Shown here in pieces: positions 1 through 5,819 of a DNA stretch of 5,819 nt. The notes beneath the pieces were generated by a model, which saw only the letters and a program-made list of their open reading frames with translations, was not told where the DNA came from and ran no database searches. This DNA is from Acidaminococcaceae bacterium. GTDB lineage: Bacteria; Bacillota; Negativicutes; Acidaminococcales; Acidaminococcaceae. The translations under genes and the position numbers were made by a program. The DNA lies in NCBI GenBank assembly GCA_003512125.1, contig DOSQ01000088.1, forward strand, positions 1 to 5,819, in the 5' to 3' direction. How positions within the stretch are numbered: the first letter of the stretch is position 1; every line of letters begins with the position of its first letter.

Positions 1-1204
1 ACTTGCGCACATCCTCGTCCTTGCAGAGGTTCTCATAGAAATCTTCGCCCTGCAGCCAGCGTTTCATGGCGTTGCGCTGTACCCAGCGGTACGCCGTATC
101 CCGGAACGCGCCTTTGCTGACCAGCGCCAGCAGAACCCGGGGGCTGTAGATCAGGCCGCCGGTCATGTTCAGGTCTTCCAGCATCTTGTCCGGATACACC
201 AGCAGCCGGTCGATCAGGTTGATGGTTTCATTTAAAATATAATCCAGCGCCGTGGTAGCGTCCGGCAGCATCACCCGTTCCACAGAGGAATGGGAAATGT
301 CCCGCTCGTGCCACAGGGGGATATTTTCAAACGCAGGCAGCACATAGCCCTGCACTAACCGGGCCATGCCGCAGATCCGCTCGCTGCGCACCGGGTTCCG
401 TTTGTGGGGCATGGCGGAGGAGCCTTTCTGTTTCGGGCTGAAATATTCTTCCGCTTCCCGCACTTCCGTCCGCTGTAAATGACGGACTTCCAGCGCCATC
501 TGGGACAACGTTCCGGCAATGACGCCTAACGTGGAGATATATTCCGCGTGATGATCCCGCTGCACCACCTGGGTGGCAACAGATTCCACTTTCAGTCCCA
601 GCTTTTTGCAGACATATTCTTCCACATAAGGATCGATATCCGCATAGGTCCCCACCGCGCCGGACAGTTTGCCCACGCACATGTTTTCCGCGGCCCGTTT
701 CATGCGCTCGATGTTCCGCAGGGTCTCGCTGTACCACAGCAGCAGCTTCAGGCCGAAGGTGGTAGGTTCCGCATGGACGCCGTGGGTGCGTCCGATGGTA
801 GGTACATGTTTAAATTCCACGGCGCGGCGTTTCAGTACTTCCGCCAGCTTTTCCAGATCCTTCAGGATCACGTCCGAAGCCTGTTTCACCTGCACGTTCA
901 GGCCCGTGTCCTTCACGTCCGTGGAGGTGAGGCCCATGTGGATGTATTTTGCTTCGTCGCCCACATATTCCGCCACGGCAGACAGAAACGCGATGATGTC
1001 GTGGTTGATCTCCTTATCGATTTCATGGATGCGGTCTACATCAAAATCCGCTTTGGCCTTAATGACCTCCACCGCTTCTTTGGGAATGCGCCCCAGCTCC
1101 GCGTTGGCTTCGCAGGCAGCGATCTCCACATCCAGCATCGTCTGCCATTCATTCCGCTCGTTCCAGATCTTCTCCATTTCCGGACGTGTGTACCTTGGAA
1201 TCAT
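1..1204 (-). CDS. purB: Adenylosuccinate lyase, 3' end cut by the window edge
   Basis: PurB is a cytoplasmic homotetrameric lyase of the fumarase/aspartase superfamily. It releases fumarate from SAICAR in de novo purine synthesis and from adenylosuccinate to give AMP. The window shows 401 codons; the Bacillus enzyme has about 430, so roughly the last 30 residues are missing. Visible hallmarks are the N-terminal MIPRYTRPEM, His68 (NHD), His89 in HMGLTSTDV, His141 in GRTHGVHAEP, and the superfamily signature loop GSSAMPHKRNP at 261-271 with the likely catalytic Ser262. The three histidines fall at the numbers I recall for the B. subtilis active site. The ATG at 1204 is preceded by AAGGGAG with a 6-base spacer, which fixes the start. 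The gene follows dnaB by 134 bases on the same strand and may be read through from it or use the promoter candidate at 1241-1246. All key residues are present, so it looks functional. Identity is near certain. Confidence 0.97.
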   Translation of the reverse strand, partial: MIPRYTRPEMEKIWNERNEWQTMLDVEIAACEANAELGRIPKEAVEVIKAKADFDVDRIHEIDKEINHDIIAFLSAVAEYVGDEAKYIHMGLTSTDVKDTGLNVQVKQASDVILKDLEKLAEVLKRRAVEFKHVPTIGRTHGVHAEPTTFGLKLLLWYSETLRNIERMKRAAENMCVGKLSGAVGTYADIDPYVEEYVCKKLGLKVESVATQVVQRDHHAEYISTLGVIAGTLSQMALEVRHLQRTEVREAEEYFSPKQKGSSAMPHKRNPVRSERICGMARLVQGYVLPAFENIPLWHERDISHSSVERVMLPDATTALDYILNETINLIDRLLVYPDKMLEDLNMTGGLIYSPRVLLALVSKGAFRDTAYRWVQRNAMKRWLQGEDFYENLCKDEDVRK

Positions 1205-1210
1205 GTTTTT

Positions 1211-1217
1211 CTCCCTT
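1211..1217 (-). promoter_or_regulatory. Ribosome binding site of purB
   Basis: Reading the minus strand, AAGGGAG ends 6 bases before the ATG at 1204. It is a good match to the anti-Shine-Dalgarno complement. It supports this ATG as the purB start, in agreement with the conserved N-terminus MIPRYTRPEM. Confidence 0.8.
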
Positions 1218-1240
1218 CTGCTTCCGCAGCTGCAAAAAAA

Positions 1241-1246
1241 ATTATA
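1241..1246 (-). promoter_or_regulatory. Candidate -10 box for purB
   Basis: A perfect TATAAT lies on the minus strand in the dnaB-purB gap and is followed by a run of eight T. Transcription would start near 1235 and give a leader of about 30 bases before the purB ATG. The weak point is the -35 region: at 17-base spacing the hexamer is AAACAG, and the better-looking TTGATG at 1255-1260 is only 8 bases away. There is no TGn extended -10. AT-rich DNA can give this box by chance, so the call is tentative. Confidence 0.35.
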
Positions 1247-1276
1247 TTGCCTTACATCAATCACTGTTTTATCTGT

Positions 1277-1307
1277 CCGGCATGATGACGGTCATTTTTG
1301 CCGCCGG
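1277..1307 (-). repeat. Inverted repeats in the dnaB-purB gap
   Basis: CCGGC at 1277-1281 pairs with GCCGG at 1303-1307 around a 21-base loop. Inside it is an 11-base perfect dyad, ATGAC-G-GTCAT, at 1285-1295. On the transcribed minus strand the outer stem is not directly followed by a T tract; the nearest one starts more than 30 bases further on. This is therefore not a convincing intrinsic terminator. The inner dyad could be an operator half-site pair or chance. I see no CCGAAC/GTTCGG purine-box pair in the gap. Confidence 0.25.
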
Positions 1308-1338
1308 CACACCGCATGGCGCAGATAACGCCGCCACA

Positions 1339-2721
1339 TTACCTTCTGTCGTCTTCTTCCCGTTTTGACAGGCTGAGGAACTTTGTGCACTCATTCCGGA
1401 AGAACAGGTTGACCCGTCCCACCGGACCGTTGCGGTGCTTGGCAACGATCAGTTCCGTAACATGGGTCGGGGCCTCGTCCGCGCCTTTATAATAATCGTC
1501 CCGGTACAGGAACATGACGATATCCGCATCCTGTTCCAAAGAACCGGACTCACGCAGGTCAGACAACATGGGCTTTTTCACCTGCCGCGCTTCCACGCTC
1601 CGGCTTAACTGGGAAAGAGCCAGAACCGGCACGTTCAGTTCACGGGCCAGCGCTTTCAACCCGCGGGAAATCTCCGAAACTTCCTGCTGACGGTTATCCG
1701 AAGTATTGCGCCCCACAGAACCTTGCATCAGCTGGAGGTAATCAATGACGATCAGGTCCAGTCCGCCATCCGCCTGCAGTCGCCGCGCTTTGGAACGCAT
1801 CTCCATGATCGTAATGCCCGGTGTGTCATCAATAAAGATCTCGGCGCCGGCCAGCAGGTCCGATGCGACCCACAGCTTGTTCCACAGATCCGCATTGTCT
1901 GTATCTCTGTCATTTCCACCCGCACGAAGCCGCTGGGCATTCACATCGGCTTCGGAGCACAGCATACGCTGCACCAGCTGTTCCCGGCTCATTTCCAGAC
2001 TGAAGAAAGCTACCCGTTTTTTCGGTTCCCCTTCCCGGGATCCCCGGATCGCCACATTCTGGGCAATATTCAGGGCCAGGGCCGTTTTGCCCATGGACGG
2101 GCGGGCGGCCAGGATAATGAAATCGGAAGGATGCAGACCGGCAGTCAGTTTATCCAGATCCACAAACCCCGTAGCCACACCGGTAATGGACTGCTTGCTT
2201 TCCAGCACTGTCTGGATATGGTTGATCGTATCGGTCAGCACTTCCGAGATGGGGGCAAAGTCTGTCCCCCCCTTCCGGTTGGAAATACGGAGGATGGTTT
2301 TTTCCGCCTGGTCCATGATGTCCCGTACATCTTCCGAACCGTCGTAGCCCATGGCTGCAATAGCCGTACCGCCTTCCACCAGCTGCCGCAGGAGCGATTT
2401 TTCTTCCACGATCTGGGCATGGTATTTGGCATTGGCAGCCGTAGGCACCGCATTGGCCAGCAGGGTGACATAGGAAACGCCGCCCACGTCATCCAGCTTA
2501 TTCATTTTTTTCAGCTCATCGATCAGCGTGACCATGTCAATCGGCTCATTCCTGGAATGAAGCGTCAGCATGGCGCTGTATATGACCTGATGCGCCTGCC
2601 GGTAGAAATCTTCCGGCATCAGCTTTTCCGTTACTACGCTCACCGCATTCTTGTCAATGAGCATCGCCCCGATTACGGATTGTTCCGCTTCTATGTTTTG
2701 CGGAGGTACCCTGTCCTGCAT
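1339..2721 (-). CDS. dnaB: Replicative DNA helicase DnaB (DnaC in B. subtilis naming)
   Basis: This is the hexameric 5'-3' helicase that unwinds DNA at the replication fork and recruits primase. The protein has 460 residues, normal for the family. An N-terminal helical domain (about 1-110, opening RVPPQNIEAEQSVIGAM) and a linker lead to the RecA-like ATPase domain (about 175-455). Visible motifs are Walker A ARPSMGKT at 206-213 with Lys212, the catalytic Glu243 in SLEMS, Walker B LIVIDYLQLM with Asp327, Gln371 in ALSQLSR, DLRESGSLEQDAD at 388-400, and the arginine-finger region KHRNG at 428-432 with Arg430. The Walker A and other common intein sites are uninterrupted. The ATG is preceded by AGAGGG with a 5-base spacer. 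The gene lies 82 bases after rplI, the usual Firmicutes arrangement, so cotranscription with rplI and gdpP is likely. The C-terminus ends in a short charged tail, REEDDRR. No defect is seen. Confidence 0.99.
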   Translation of the reverse strand: MQDRVPPQNIEAEQSVIGAMLIDKNAVSVVTEKLMPEDFYRQAHQVIYSAMLTLHSRNEPIDMVTLIDELKKMNKLDDVGGVSYVTLLANAVPTAANAKYHAQIVEEKSLLRQLVEGGTAIAAMGYDGSEDVRDIMDQAEKTILRISNRKGGTDFAPISEVLTDTINHIQTVLESKQSITGVATGFVDLDKLTAGLHPSDFIILAARPSMGKTALALNIAQNVAIRGSREGEPKKRVAFFSLEMSREQLVQRMLCSEADVNAQRLRAGGNDRDTDNADLWNKLWVASDLLAGAEIFIDDTPGITIMEMRSKARRLQADGGLDLIVIDYLQLMQGSVGRNTSDNRQQEVSEISRGLKALARELNVPVLALSQLSRSVEARQVKKPMLSDLRESGSLEQDADIVMFLYRDDYYKGADEAPTHVTELIVAKHRNGPVGRVNLFFRNECTKFLSLSKREEDDRR

Positions 2722-2726
2722 TCTAA

Positions 2727-2732
2727 CCCTCT
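2727..2732 (-). promoter_or_regulatory. Ribosome binding site of dnaB
   Basis: On the minus strand AGAGGG is followed by the 5 bases TTAGA and then the dnaB ATG at 2721. It is a moderate Shine-Dalgarno match. It fits the start predicted from the conserved DnaB N-terminus. The rest of the 82-base rplI-dnaB gap (2722-2803) holds no promoter pair or terminator that I can support. Confidence 0.65.
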
Positions 2733-2803
2733 GCTATGTATCTAACCGGACACTGTCCCTTGGAATCATTGCTGCATTGGAAACTGAACGGATCGCAGTC
2801 ACA

Positions 2804-3256
2804 TCAGTCCGCGTCAGCTTCCACGATTACATTGAATCTGGCGGAAATATCCGGATGCAGTTTGGCCACTGCCGTATAGGTACCCGGCGTTTTTACCGTC
2901 TCATTCAGCTCGATCTTGCGGCGGTCGACCTCCAGCCCGGTCTGTTTGATCAACGCTTCCGCCACATCTTTGGACGTAATGGCGCCGAACAGTTTGCCGT
3001 TTGCGCCAACTTTCAGTTTCAGTTTCACGGTAACCTTTTCCACCTGCGCGGCCAGTACCACTGCTTCGTCCTTGCGCTGGGCGGCCCTGTGCTCTGCTAC
3101 CTTTTTATCCTGCATGGCCTGGTTCATATTGACCGCGGTCGCTTCTTTTGCCAGTTTGCGGGGGATCAGGTAATTGCGGCCATAGCCTTCCGCCGTTTCC
3201 ACAATATCGCCTTTTTTCCCCAGTTTTTTTACATCACTCAACAAGATTACTTTCAT
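2804..3256 (-). CDS. rplI: Large-subunit ribosomal protein L9 (bL9)
   Basis: L9 binds 23S rRNA near the L1 stalk and helps maintain reading frame and translation fidelity. The 150-residue product matches the family length of about 148-150. The N-terminal rRNA-binding domain is clear: MKVILLSDVKKLGKKGD at 1-17 and GYGRNYLIPRKLA at 24-36. A long charged connecting helix (about 40-75) follows. The C-terminal domain starts near GKLFGAITSKDVAEAL and ends in NVIVEADAD. The open frame extends 13 codons upstream to an ATG at 3295, but that extension (TKQQRKRRRKRK) is not part of L9. The start at 3256 matches the universal MKVILL opening and has AAGGAG 10 bases upstream. The first 23 bases overlap the end of gdpP in another frame, so translational coupling is likely. 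dnaB follows after 82 bases. It looks intact. Confidence 0.98.
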   Translation of the reverse strand: MKVILLSDVKKLGKKGDIVETAEGYGRNYLIPRKLAKEATAVNMNQAMQDKKVAEHRAAQRKDEAVVLAAQVEKVTVKLKLKVGANGKLFGAITSKDVAEALIKQTGLEVDRRKIELNETVKTPGTYTAVAKLHPDISARFNVIVEADAD

Positions 3257-5324
3257 TTTTCTCTTTCTCCTTCTCTTTCTCTGCTGCTTCGTCAAGCTGT
3301 TTTTTCGTCAATTCAATAATCTGCCGCTTCACTTCATCCGCATCGGCGTTCTGCAGCTGCACGCCGGCCACCGTCTGATGGCCGCCGCCGCCCAGTTCTT
3401 CCATAATGACCTGTACATTGACGCTGCCGTCGCTGCGGGCGCTGACATTCACGTTGCCGTCCGTACAGGCGGAAATCACCACGCCTACGGATACATCGGT
3501 TACGTTGATCAGCGCATCGGCCGCCTGGGCAGCCAGGATTGAAGTGTCGCTTGTATTCTCTACACCGCGATTGATGGAAATTGCCAGATGCGGCAGCGGT
3601 GTCTCTGCTTCCGCAATAATACGGTACCGGTCCCGGAACGAATCCAGATCGTCCTTAAACAGCTGCCGGACCAGTATGGGATCCGCGCCGGAAGTCCGCA
3701 GCAGGGCTGCCGCTTCAAAGGTCCGGGCGCCGGTCTGCACGTTAAAGTTTTTGGTATCCACGACCAGCCCGCTGTACAGGGCCGTCGCTTCGCCTTTTGT
3801 GAATTCCAGTTTATCGTTAAAGTATCCTGTCAGCTCCGTCACCAGTTCACTGGCGGATGAAGAGGAAGGCTCCATATATTTCAGGATCGTATTTTTGATG
3901 ATATCCTCGGCTCTCCGGTGATGGTCGATGATGATCCGCTTCGTGGGAATCGCCTCCAGCACCTTCTGGCTGGCGCTTAACACGGCCCTGTGATGATCCA
4001 CCAGCATCAGCAGGCTCTTCGGCGTAATCTCCTTCAGGATATCTTCTTCGTGCACGAAGATTCCTTCATAGACCTTATCTTCTTCCGCAATGGCCAGTTC
4101 GCTGTTGAACACATAGTTTTTCAGCTTCTGCAGCGAAGTGCTCCGGTTGCTGACCACAATAAATGTCGGTTTTCTCAGGGACAGGGACATCTTTGCCACC
4201 CCGATGGCGCTGCCGATGGCATCGTAATCTTCGTTGGCATGGCCCATGACAAACACTTTGTCTGCTTCTTCCATCTGCTCCCGTATATTATGTGCCACGA
4301 TCCGGGCCCGGACCCGGGTACTTTTGGCGCTGACCGCATTCGTACCGCCAAAGTAATTCATCTGTTTGTCACATTCCACAACCACCTGGTCGCCGCCGCG
4401 GCCCAGCGCCAGATCCAGCGCCTTGGAAGCATGCATGCTGATCTCCTGCAGGGTGTCCCCATCCTTGGAAATACCGATGCTGATGGTAGGCGCCAGCTTA
4501 TTTTCCTGTCGGACTTCCCGTACCTTATCCAGAATGGAAAATTTATCTTCCATGGCCTTCTGCAGGTTTTTATAATTGAAGCCTACCACCAGGTTTTCCT
4601 TGTTAGCACGCACCACAAACCCCTGCAGGGATTCCACCCATTTATTCAGTATCTCGCCGATCTCGCCGTTCAGGTTGGACCTGGCGCTTTCGCTGAGGCC
4701 CTTCATCACATCTTCATAATTGTCAAAGCGGACATATGCCAGACACATACGCTCTTCCGCAAAACGCTGCTTCAGCTTTTCCCATTCGGTAATATCTGTC
4801 AGGTACACCATCAGGGTGTTGGCTGCCGGTTCTTTGCTTTCTGTATTCTTAGCCTGGTTCTGCACGCTGAAATAGCGCATCTCATAATACCGGCCCCGCA
4901 TCTTGATGACCTTGCTGTCATCTTTCACACACATGGTTTCAAACGCGTTTTCCGGCAGGGGCATCACTTCTTCCGGTTTCTTCTTCTCCAGCGTCTTCAG
5001 ACCGGTCCATTCCTGGAATTTTTCATTCTTCCACTGCAGCCTCCCGTCACTGGAAAACACCGCGATCCCCACATCCAGGTTTTTGGTGGAATAATGCACC
5101 GAACGCTCAATGTTGCGGATCACGTCGTCCAGATAGTCGGACAGCATCTGTTTCTTTTTGGTATAAGCCCGGCGGGCAAACCACACCACCACAATGAGCA
5201 GCAGCACACCAACCGGAATAAAAAGGGGCTGCAGCATACAGATTCCGGCGATCAGCAGGGCAATGAGCAGCACGTAAACACAGACTTCTTTCCAATTGGA
5301 AAACTGGCTCCTGCTTCCAAACAT
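3234..5324 (-). CDS. gdpP: Cyclic-di-AMP phosphodiesterase GdpP (YybT, DHH family)
   Basis: GdpP is a membrane-anchored enzyme that hydrolyses c-di-AMP to pApA, affecting wall stress, potassium and beta-lactam responses in Firmicutes. With ATG at 5324 the protein has 696 residues, somewhat longer than the about 660 known in Bacillus. In order it has two membrane helices (about 15-33 and 34-50), a PAS domain (about 82-180; heme-binding in studied homologues), a degenerate GGDEF domain (about 192-318) and a DHH-DHHA1 module (about 342-675). The GGDEF signature position reads NKENLV, so it should not make c-di-GMP. DHH metal ligands appear complete: His362, Asp366 and Asp368 in GHANEDYDAIGS; Asp443 in VDHHR; Asp467-His468-His469 in IIIDHHRR; Asp523 in VVDTKNF. 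DHHA1 shows GGGGH at 645-649. The tail is Lys/Glu-rich (EKEKEKEK). A GTG at 5333 in frame lies inside the Shine-Dalgarno and is rejected as start. The gene follows yybS by 90 bases and overlaps rplI by 23. Confidence 0.97.
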   Translation of the reverse strand: MFGSRSQFSNWKEVCVYVLLIALLIAGICMLQPLFIPVGVLLLIVVVWFARRAYTKKKQMLSDYLDDVIRNIERSVHYSTKNLDVGIAVFSSDGRLQWKNEKFQEWTGLKTLEKKKPEEVMPLPENAFETMCVKDDSKVIKMRGRYYEMRYFSVQNQAKNTESKEPAANTLMVYLTDITEWEKLKQRFAEERMCLAYVRFDNYEDVMKGLSESARSNLNGEIGEILNKWVESLQGFVVRANKENLVVGFNYKNLQKAMEDKFSILDKVREVRQENKLAPTISIGISKDGDTLQEISMHASKALDLALGRGGDQVVVECDKQMNYFGGTNAVSAKSTRVRARIVAHNIREQMEEADKVFVMGHANEDYDAIGSAIGVAKMSLSLRKPTFIVVSNRSTSLQKLKNYVFNSELAIAEEDKVYEGIFVHEEDILKEITPKSLLMLVDHHRAVLSASQKVLEAIPTKRIIIDHHRRAEDIIKNTILKYMEPSSSSASELVTELTGYFNDKLEFTKGEATALYSGLVVDTKNFNVQTGARTFEAAALLRTSGADPILVRQLFKDDLDSFRDRYRIIAEAETPLPHLAISINRGVENTSDTSILAAQAADALINVTDVSVGVVISACTDGNVNVSARSDGSVNVQVIMEELGGGGHQTVAGVQLQNADADEVKRQIIELTKKQLDEAAEKEKEKEKNESNLVE
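3267..3272 (-). promoter_or_regulatory. Ribosome binding site of rplI, inside gdpP codons
   Basis: The minus strand reads AAGGAG here, 10 bases before the L9 ATG at 3256. It lies within the gdpP codons for the Lys/Glu-rich tail (EKEKEKEKNE) of that protein. This site decides the rplI start over the ATG at 3295, and it means that ribosomes finishing gdpP cross the L9 initiation region. Confidence 0.8.
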
Positions 5325-5328
5325 TCGT

Positions 5329-5336
5329 ATCACCTC
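5329..5336 (-). promoter_or_regulatory. Ribosome binding site of gdpP, which decides the start
   Basis: The minus strand reads GAGGTGAT, eight bases perfectly complementary to the 3' end of 16S rRNA (AGGAGGUGAU register). Four bases separate it from the ATG at 5324, and GAGG is 8 bases from that ATG. The in-frame GTG at 5331-5333 is part of this element and so cannot be a well-placed start itself. This sets the gdpP N-terminus at MFGSRSQFSN. Confidence 0.85.
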
Positions 5337-5357
5337 AACTTACTTGCTTTCATTCTT

Positions 5358-5414
5358 ACGGAACAGCCGGCGCATTGGCCGGTACACCTGCACGCATACA
5401 CCGGTCCGTGTTCC
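5358..5414 (-). repeat. Competing inverted repeats in the yybS-gdpP gap
   Basis: The 90-base gap holds several stems that share bases. GGAACA (5360-5365) pairs with TGTTCC (5409-5414). ACGGA (5358-5362) pairs with TCCGT (5405-5409). CCGGC (5367-5371) pairs with GCCGG (5378-5382) around a 6-base loop. CCGGT (5379-5383) pairs with ACCGG (5400-5404). The first two are mutually exclusive, as are the last two. No T run follows on the minus strand, so this is not a standard terminator. It may be an mRNA leader or processing structure, or merely chance in GC-rich spacer. Confidence 0.35.
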
Positions 5415-5819
5415 TCACTTCTTTTTCTGCTCCCGTTCCGCCGCATTCTTTCCGGCCCGGAGCTTACGGGCGTCAAATAAAATATCATACCCGCCGATAT
5501 AGGTAACAATCAGCCCGAACAGGGAAATAAACATGGAAACGGGGATAATGATGCGCATCCACCACAGCGGTTTTTTATGGGTTTTAAGATACCAGTAGAT
5601 AAACACCAGTCCCTGTACCATCAGCAGCATGCTGCAGATGGCCCACACGTTGGCGCAGAGAGAATAACCGATATGGGCCCGGTCATTGATAAAAAACTGG
5701 ATACCAAACAGGGCCGCCACATAGACAAGCGCCACAACCGGGGGAAAGGACCATTCGTCCACCGGGGGGAATTCCGGGAAGGTTTCCCCGGTCCTTGCCA
5801 GGATTTTGCGGGCCGCCCA
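5415..5819 (-). CDS. yybS: YybS-family (DUF2232) membrane protein, C-terminal part
   Basis: The reading frame is open to the window edge, giving 134 C-terminal residues of a longer protein whose 5' part lies outside. A GTG at 5762 has been taken as a start, but the frame upstream reads ARKILARTG...FPEFPPVDEWSFP. This resembles the family's segment before its last helices (kil-rlG...lPp...W-lP), so the protein is truncated by the window and not a short gene. Three hydrophobic stretches are visible in the fragment, at about residues 27-44, 55-78 and 87-109. The motifs MVQGLVFIYWYLK and GGYDILFDARKLR match what I recall of DUF2232 C-termini (QGlaV-yfylk; GlfDiw-dfRk). The tail NAAEREQKKK is basic and probably cytoplasmic. 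The function of YybS is not established; the family contains many predicted membrane helices and is commonly next to gdpP. I am fairly sure of the family from pattern and context, but made no search. Confidence 0.82.
   Translation of the reverse strand, partial: WAARKILARTGETFPEFPPVDEWSFPPVVALVYVAALFGIQFFINDRAHIGYSLCANVWAICSMLLMVQGLVFIYWYLKTHKKPLWWMRIIIPVSMFISLFGLIVTYIGGYDILFDARKLRAGKNAAEREQKKK

Noticed and set aside
327..737. A minus-strand 136-codon open frame inside purB
   Set aside because: It lies in a different frame within the coding region of a clear purB. The translation is Arg/Gly-rich, typical of a shifted GC-rich frame.
548..1285. A 245-codon plus-strand open frame opposite purB
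   Set aside because: Same codon-mirror register with purB. The His-rich translation has no recognisable domain, and the catalytic motifs of PurB on the other strand are unambiguous.
1233..1307. Intrinsic terminator after dnaB (CCGGC/GCCGG stem plus the T run at 1233-1240)
   Set aside because: The 5-base-pair stem has a 21-base loop, and the T run lies more than 30 bases beyond the stem. This is not terminator geometry.
1339..2721. Intein in DnaB, a frequent insertion site
   Set aside because: The protein is 460 residues with continuous Walker A, Walker B and arginine-finger motifs, so no insertion is present.
1723..2745. A 340-codon plus-strand open frame opposite dnaB
   Set aside because: Codon-mirror shadow of dnaB in the same register. 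It has no domain-like pattern, and the DnaB motifs explain this DNA.
2748..2758. GGACA-C-TGTCC dyad in the rplI-dnaB gap as a terminator or operator
   Set aside because: A stem of 5 with a single-base centre cannot form a hairpin without losing pairs, and no T tract follows. It is too short to support as an operator without comparative data.
2651..3319. A 222-codon plus-strand open frame opposite rplI
   Set aside because: In the same mirror register as rplI and runs over the ends of the neighbouring genes. It has low-complexity Phe/Ser stretches where it opposes the Lys/Glu tail codons of gdpP.
3990..5480. A 496-codon open frame on the plus strand opposite gdpP and into yybS
   Set aside because: It is in exact codon register with gdpP and yybS, which share a frame across the gap. 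In that register a plus-strand stop needs a TTA, CTA or TCA sense codon, and these are rare here. The product is His/Phe/Gln-rich with no domain pattern, while the minus-strand genes are clear family members.

Overview
This is an ordinary bacterial core-genome window in which every gene reads on the minus strand. From right to left, in the direction of transcription, it holds the 3' end of a yybS/DUF2232 membrane-protein gene, gdpP (cyclic-di-AMP phosphodiesterase, YybT family), rplI (ribosomal protein L9), dnaB (replicative helicase) and purB (adenylosuccinate lyase, cut at its 3' end by the window edge). The order yybS-gdpP-rplI-dnaB is a known conserved Firmicutes cluster. The host is therefore a member of the Bacillota. 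Moderately GC-rich DNA, strong AGGAGG-type ribosome binding sites and the protein sequences suggest a Negativicutes-like or clostridial host. That lineage call is an impression and was not tested by any search.

Layout: 5415-5819 yybS C-terminal part; 5325-5414 a 90-base gap rich in competing inverted repeats; 3234-5324 gdpP; 2804-3256 rplI, which overlaps the end of gdpP by 23 bases; an 82-base gap; 1339-2721 dnaB; a 134-base gap with a TATAAT box; 1-1204 purB. No gap exceeds 300 bases. I see no tRNA, rRNA, CRISPR array, insertion sequence, intein or clear intrinsic terminator.

How the genes work together: GdpP hydrolyses c-di-AMP at the membrane and so links cell-wall, potassium and stress physiology to this locus. 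L9 and DnaB are housekeeping translation and replication proteins. PurB acts in purine synthesis, at the late de novo step and in making AMP from IMP. The tight gdpP-rplI junction, where the L9 ribosome binding site lies inside gdpP codons, suggests translational coupling. purB may be read through from dnaB or use its own weak promoter.

The main refinements over naive ORF calling are these. gdpP should start at the ATG at 5324, because the upstream GTG at 5333 is part of the Shine-Dalgarno sequence. rplI should start at 3256, 13 codons inside the longest open frame. The yybS reading frame continues to the window edge. The long plus-strand open frames are codon-mirror shadows. I found no convincing undescribed system; the findings are modest, local observations.
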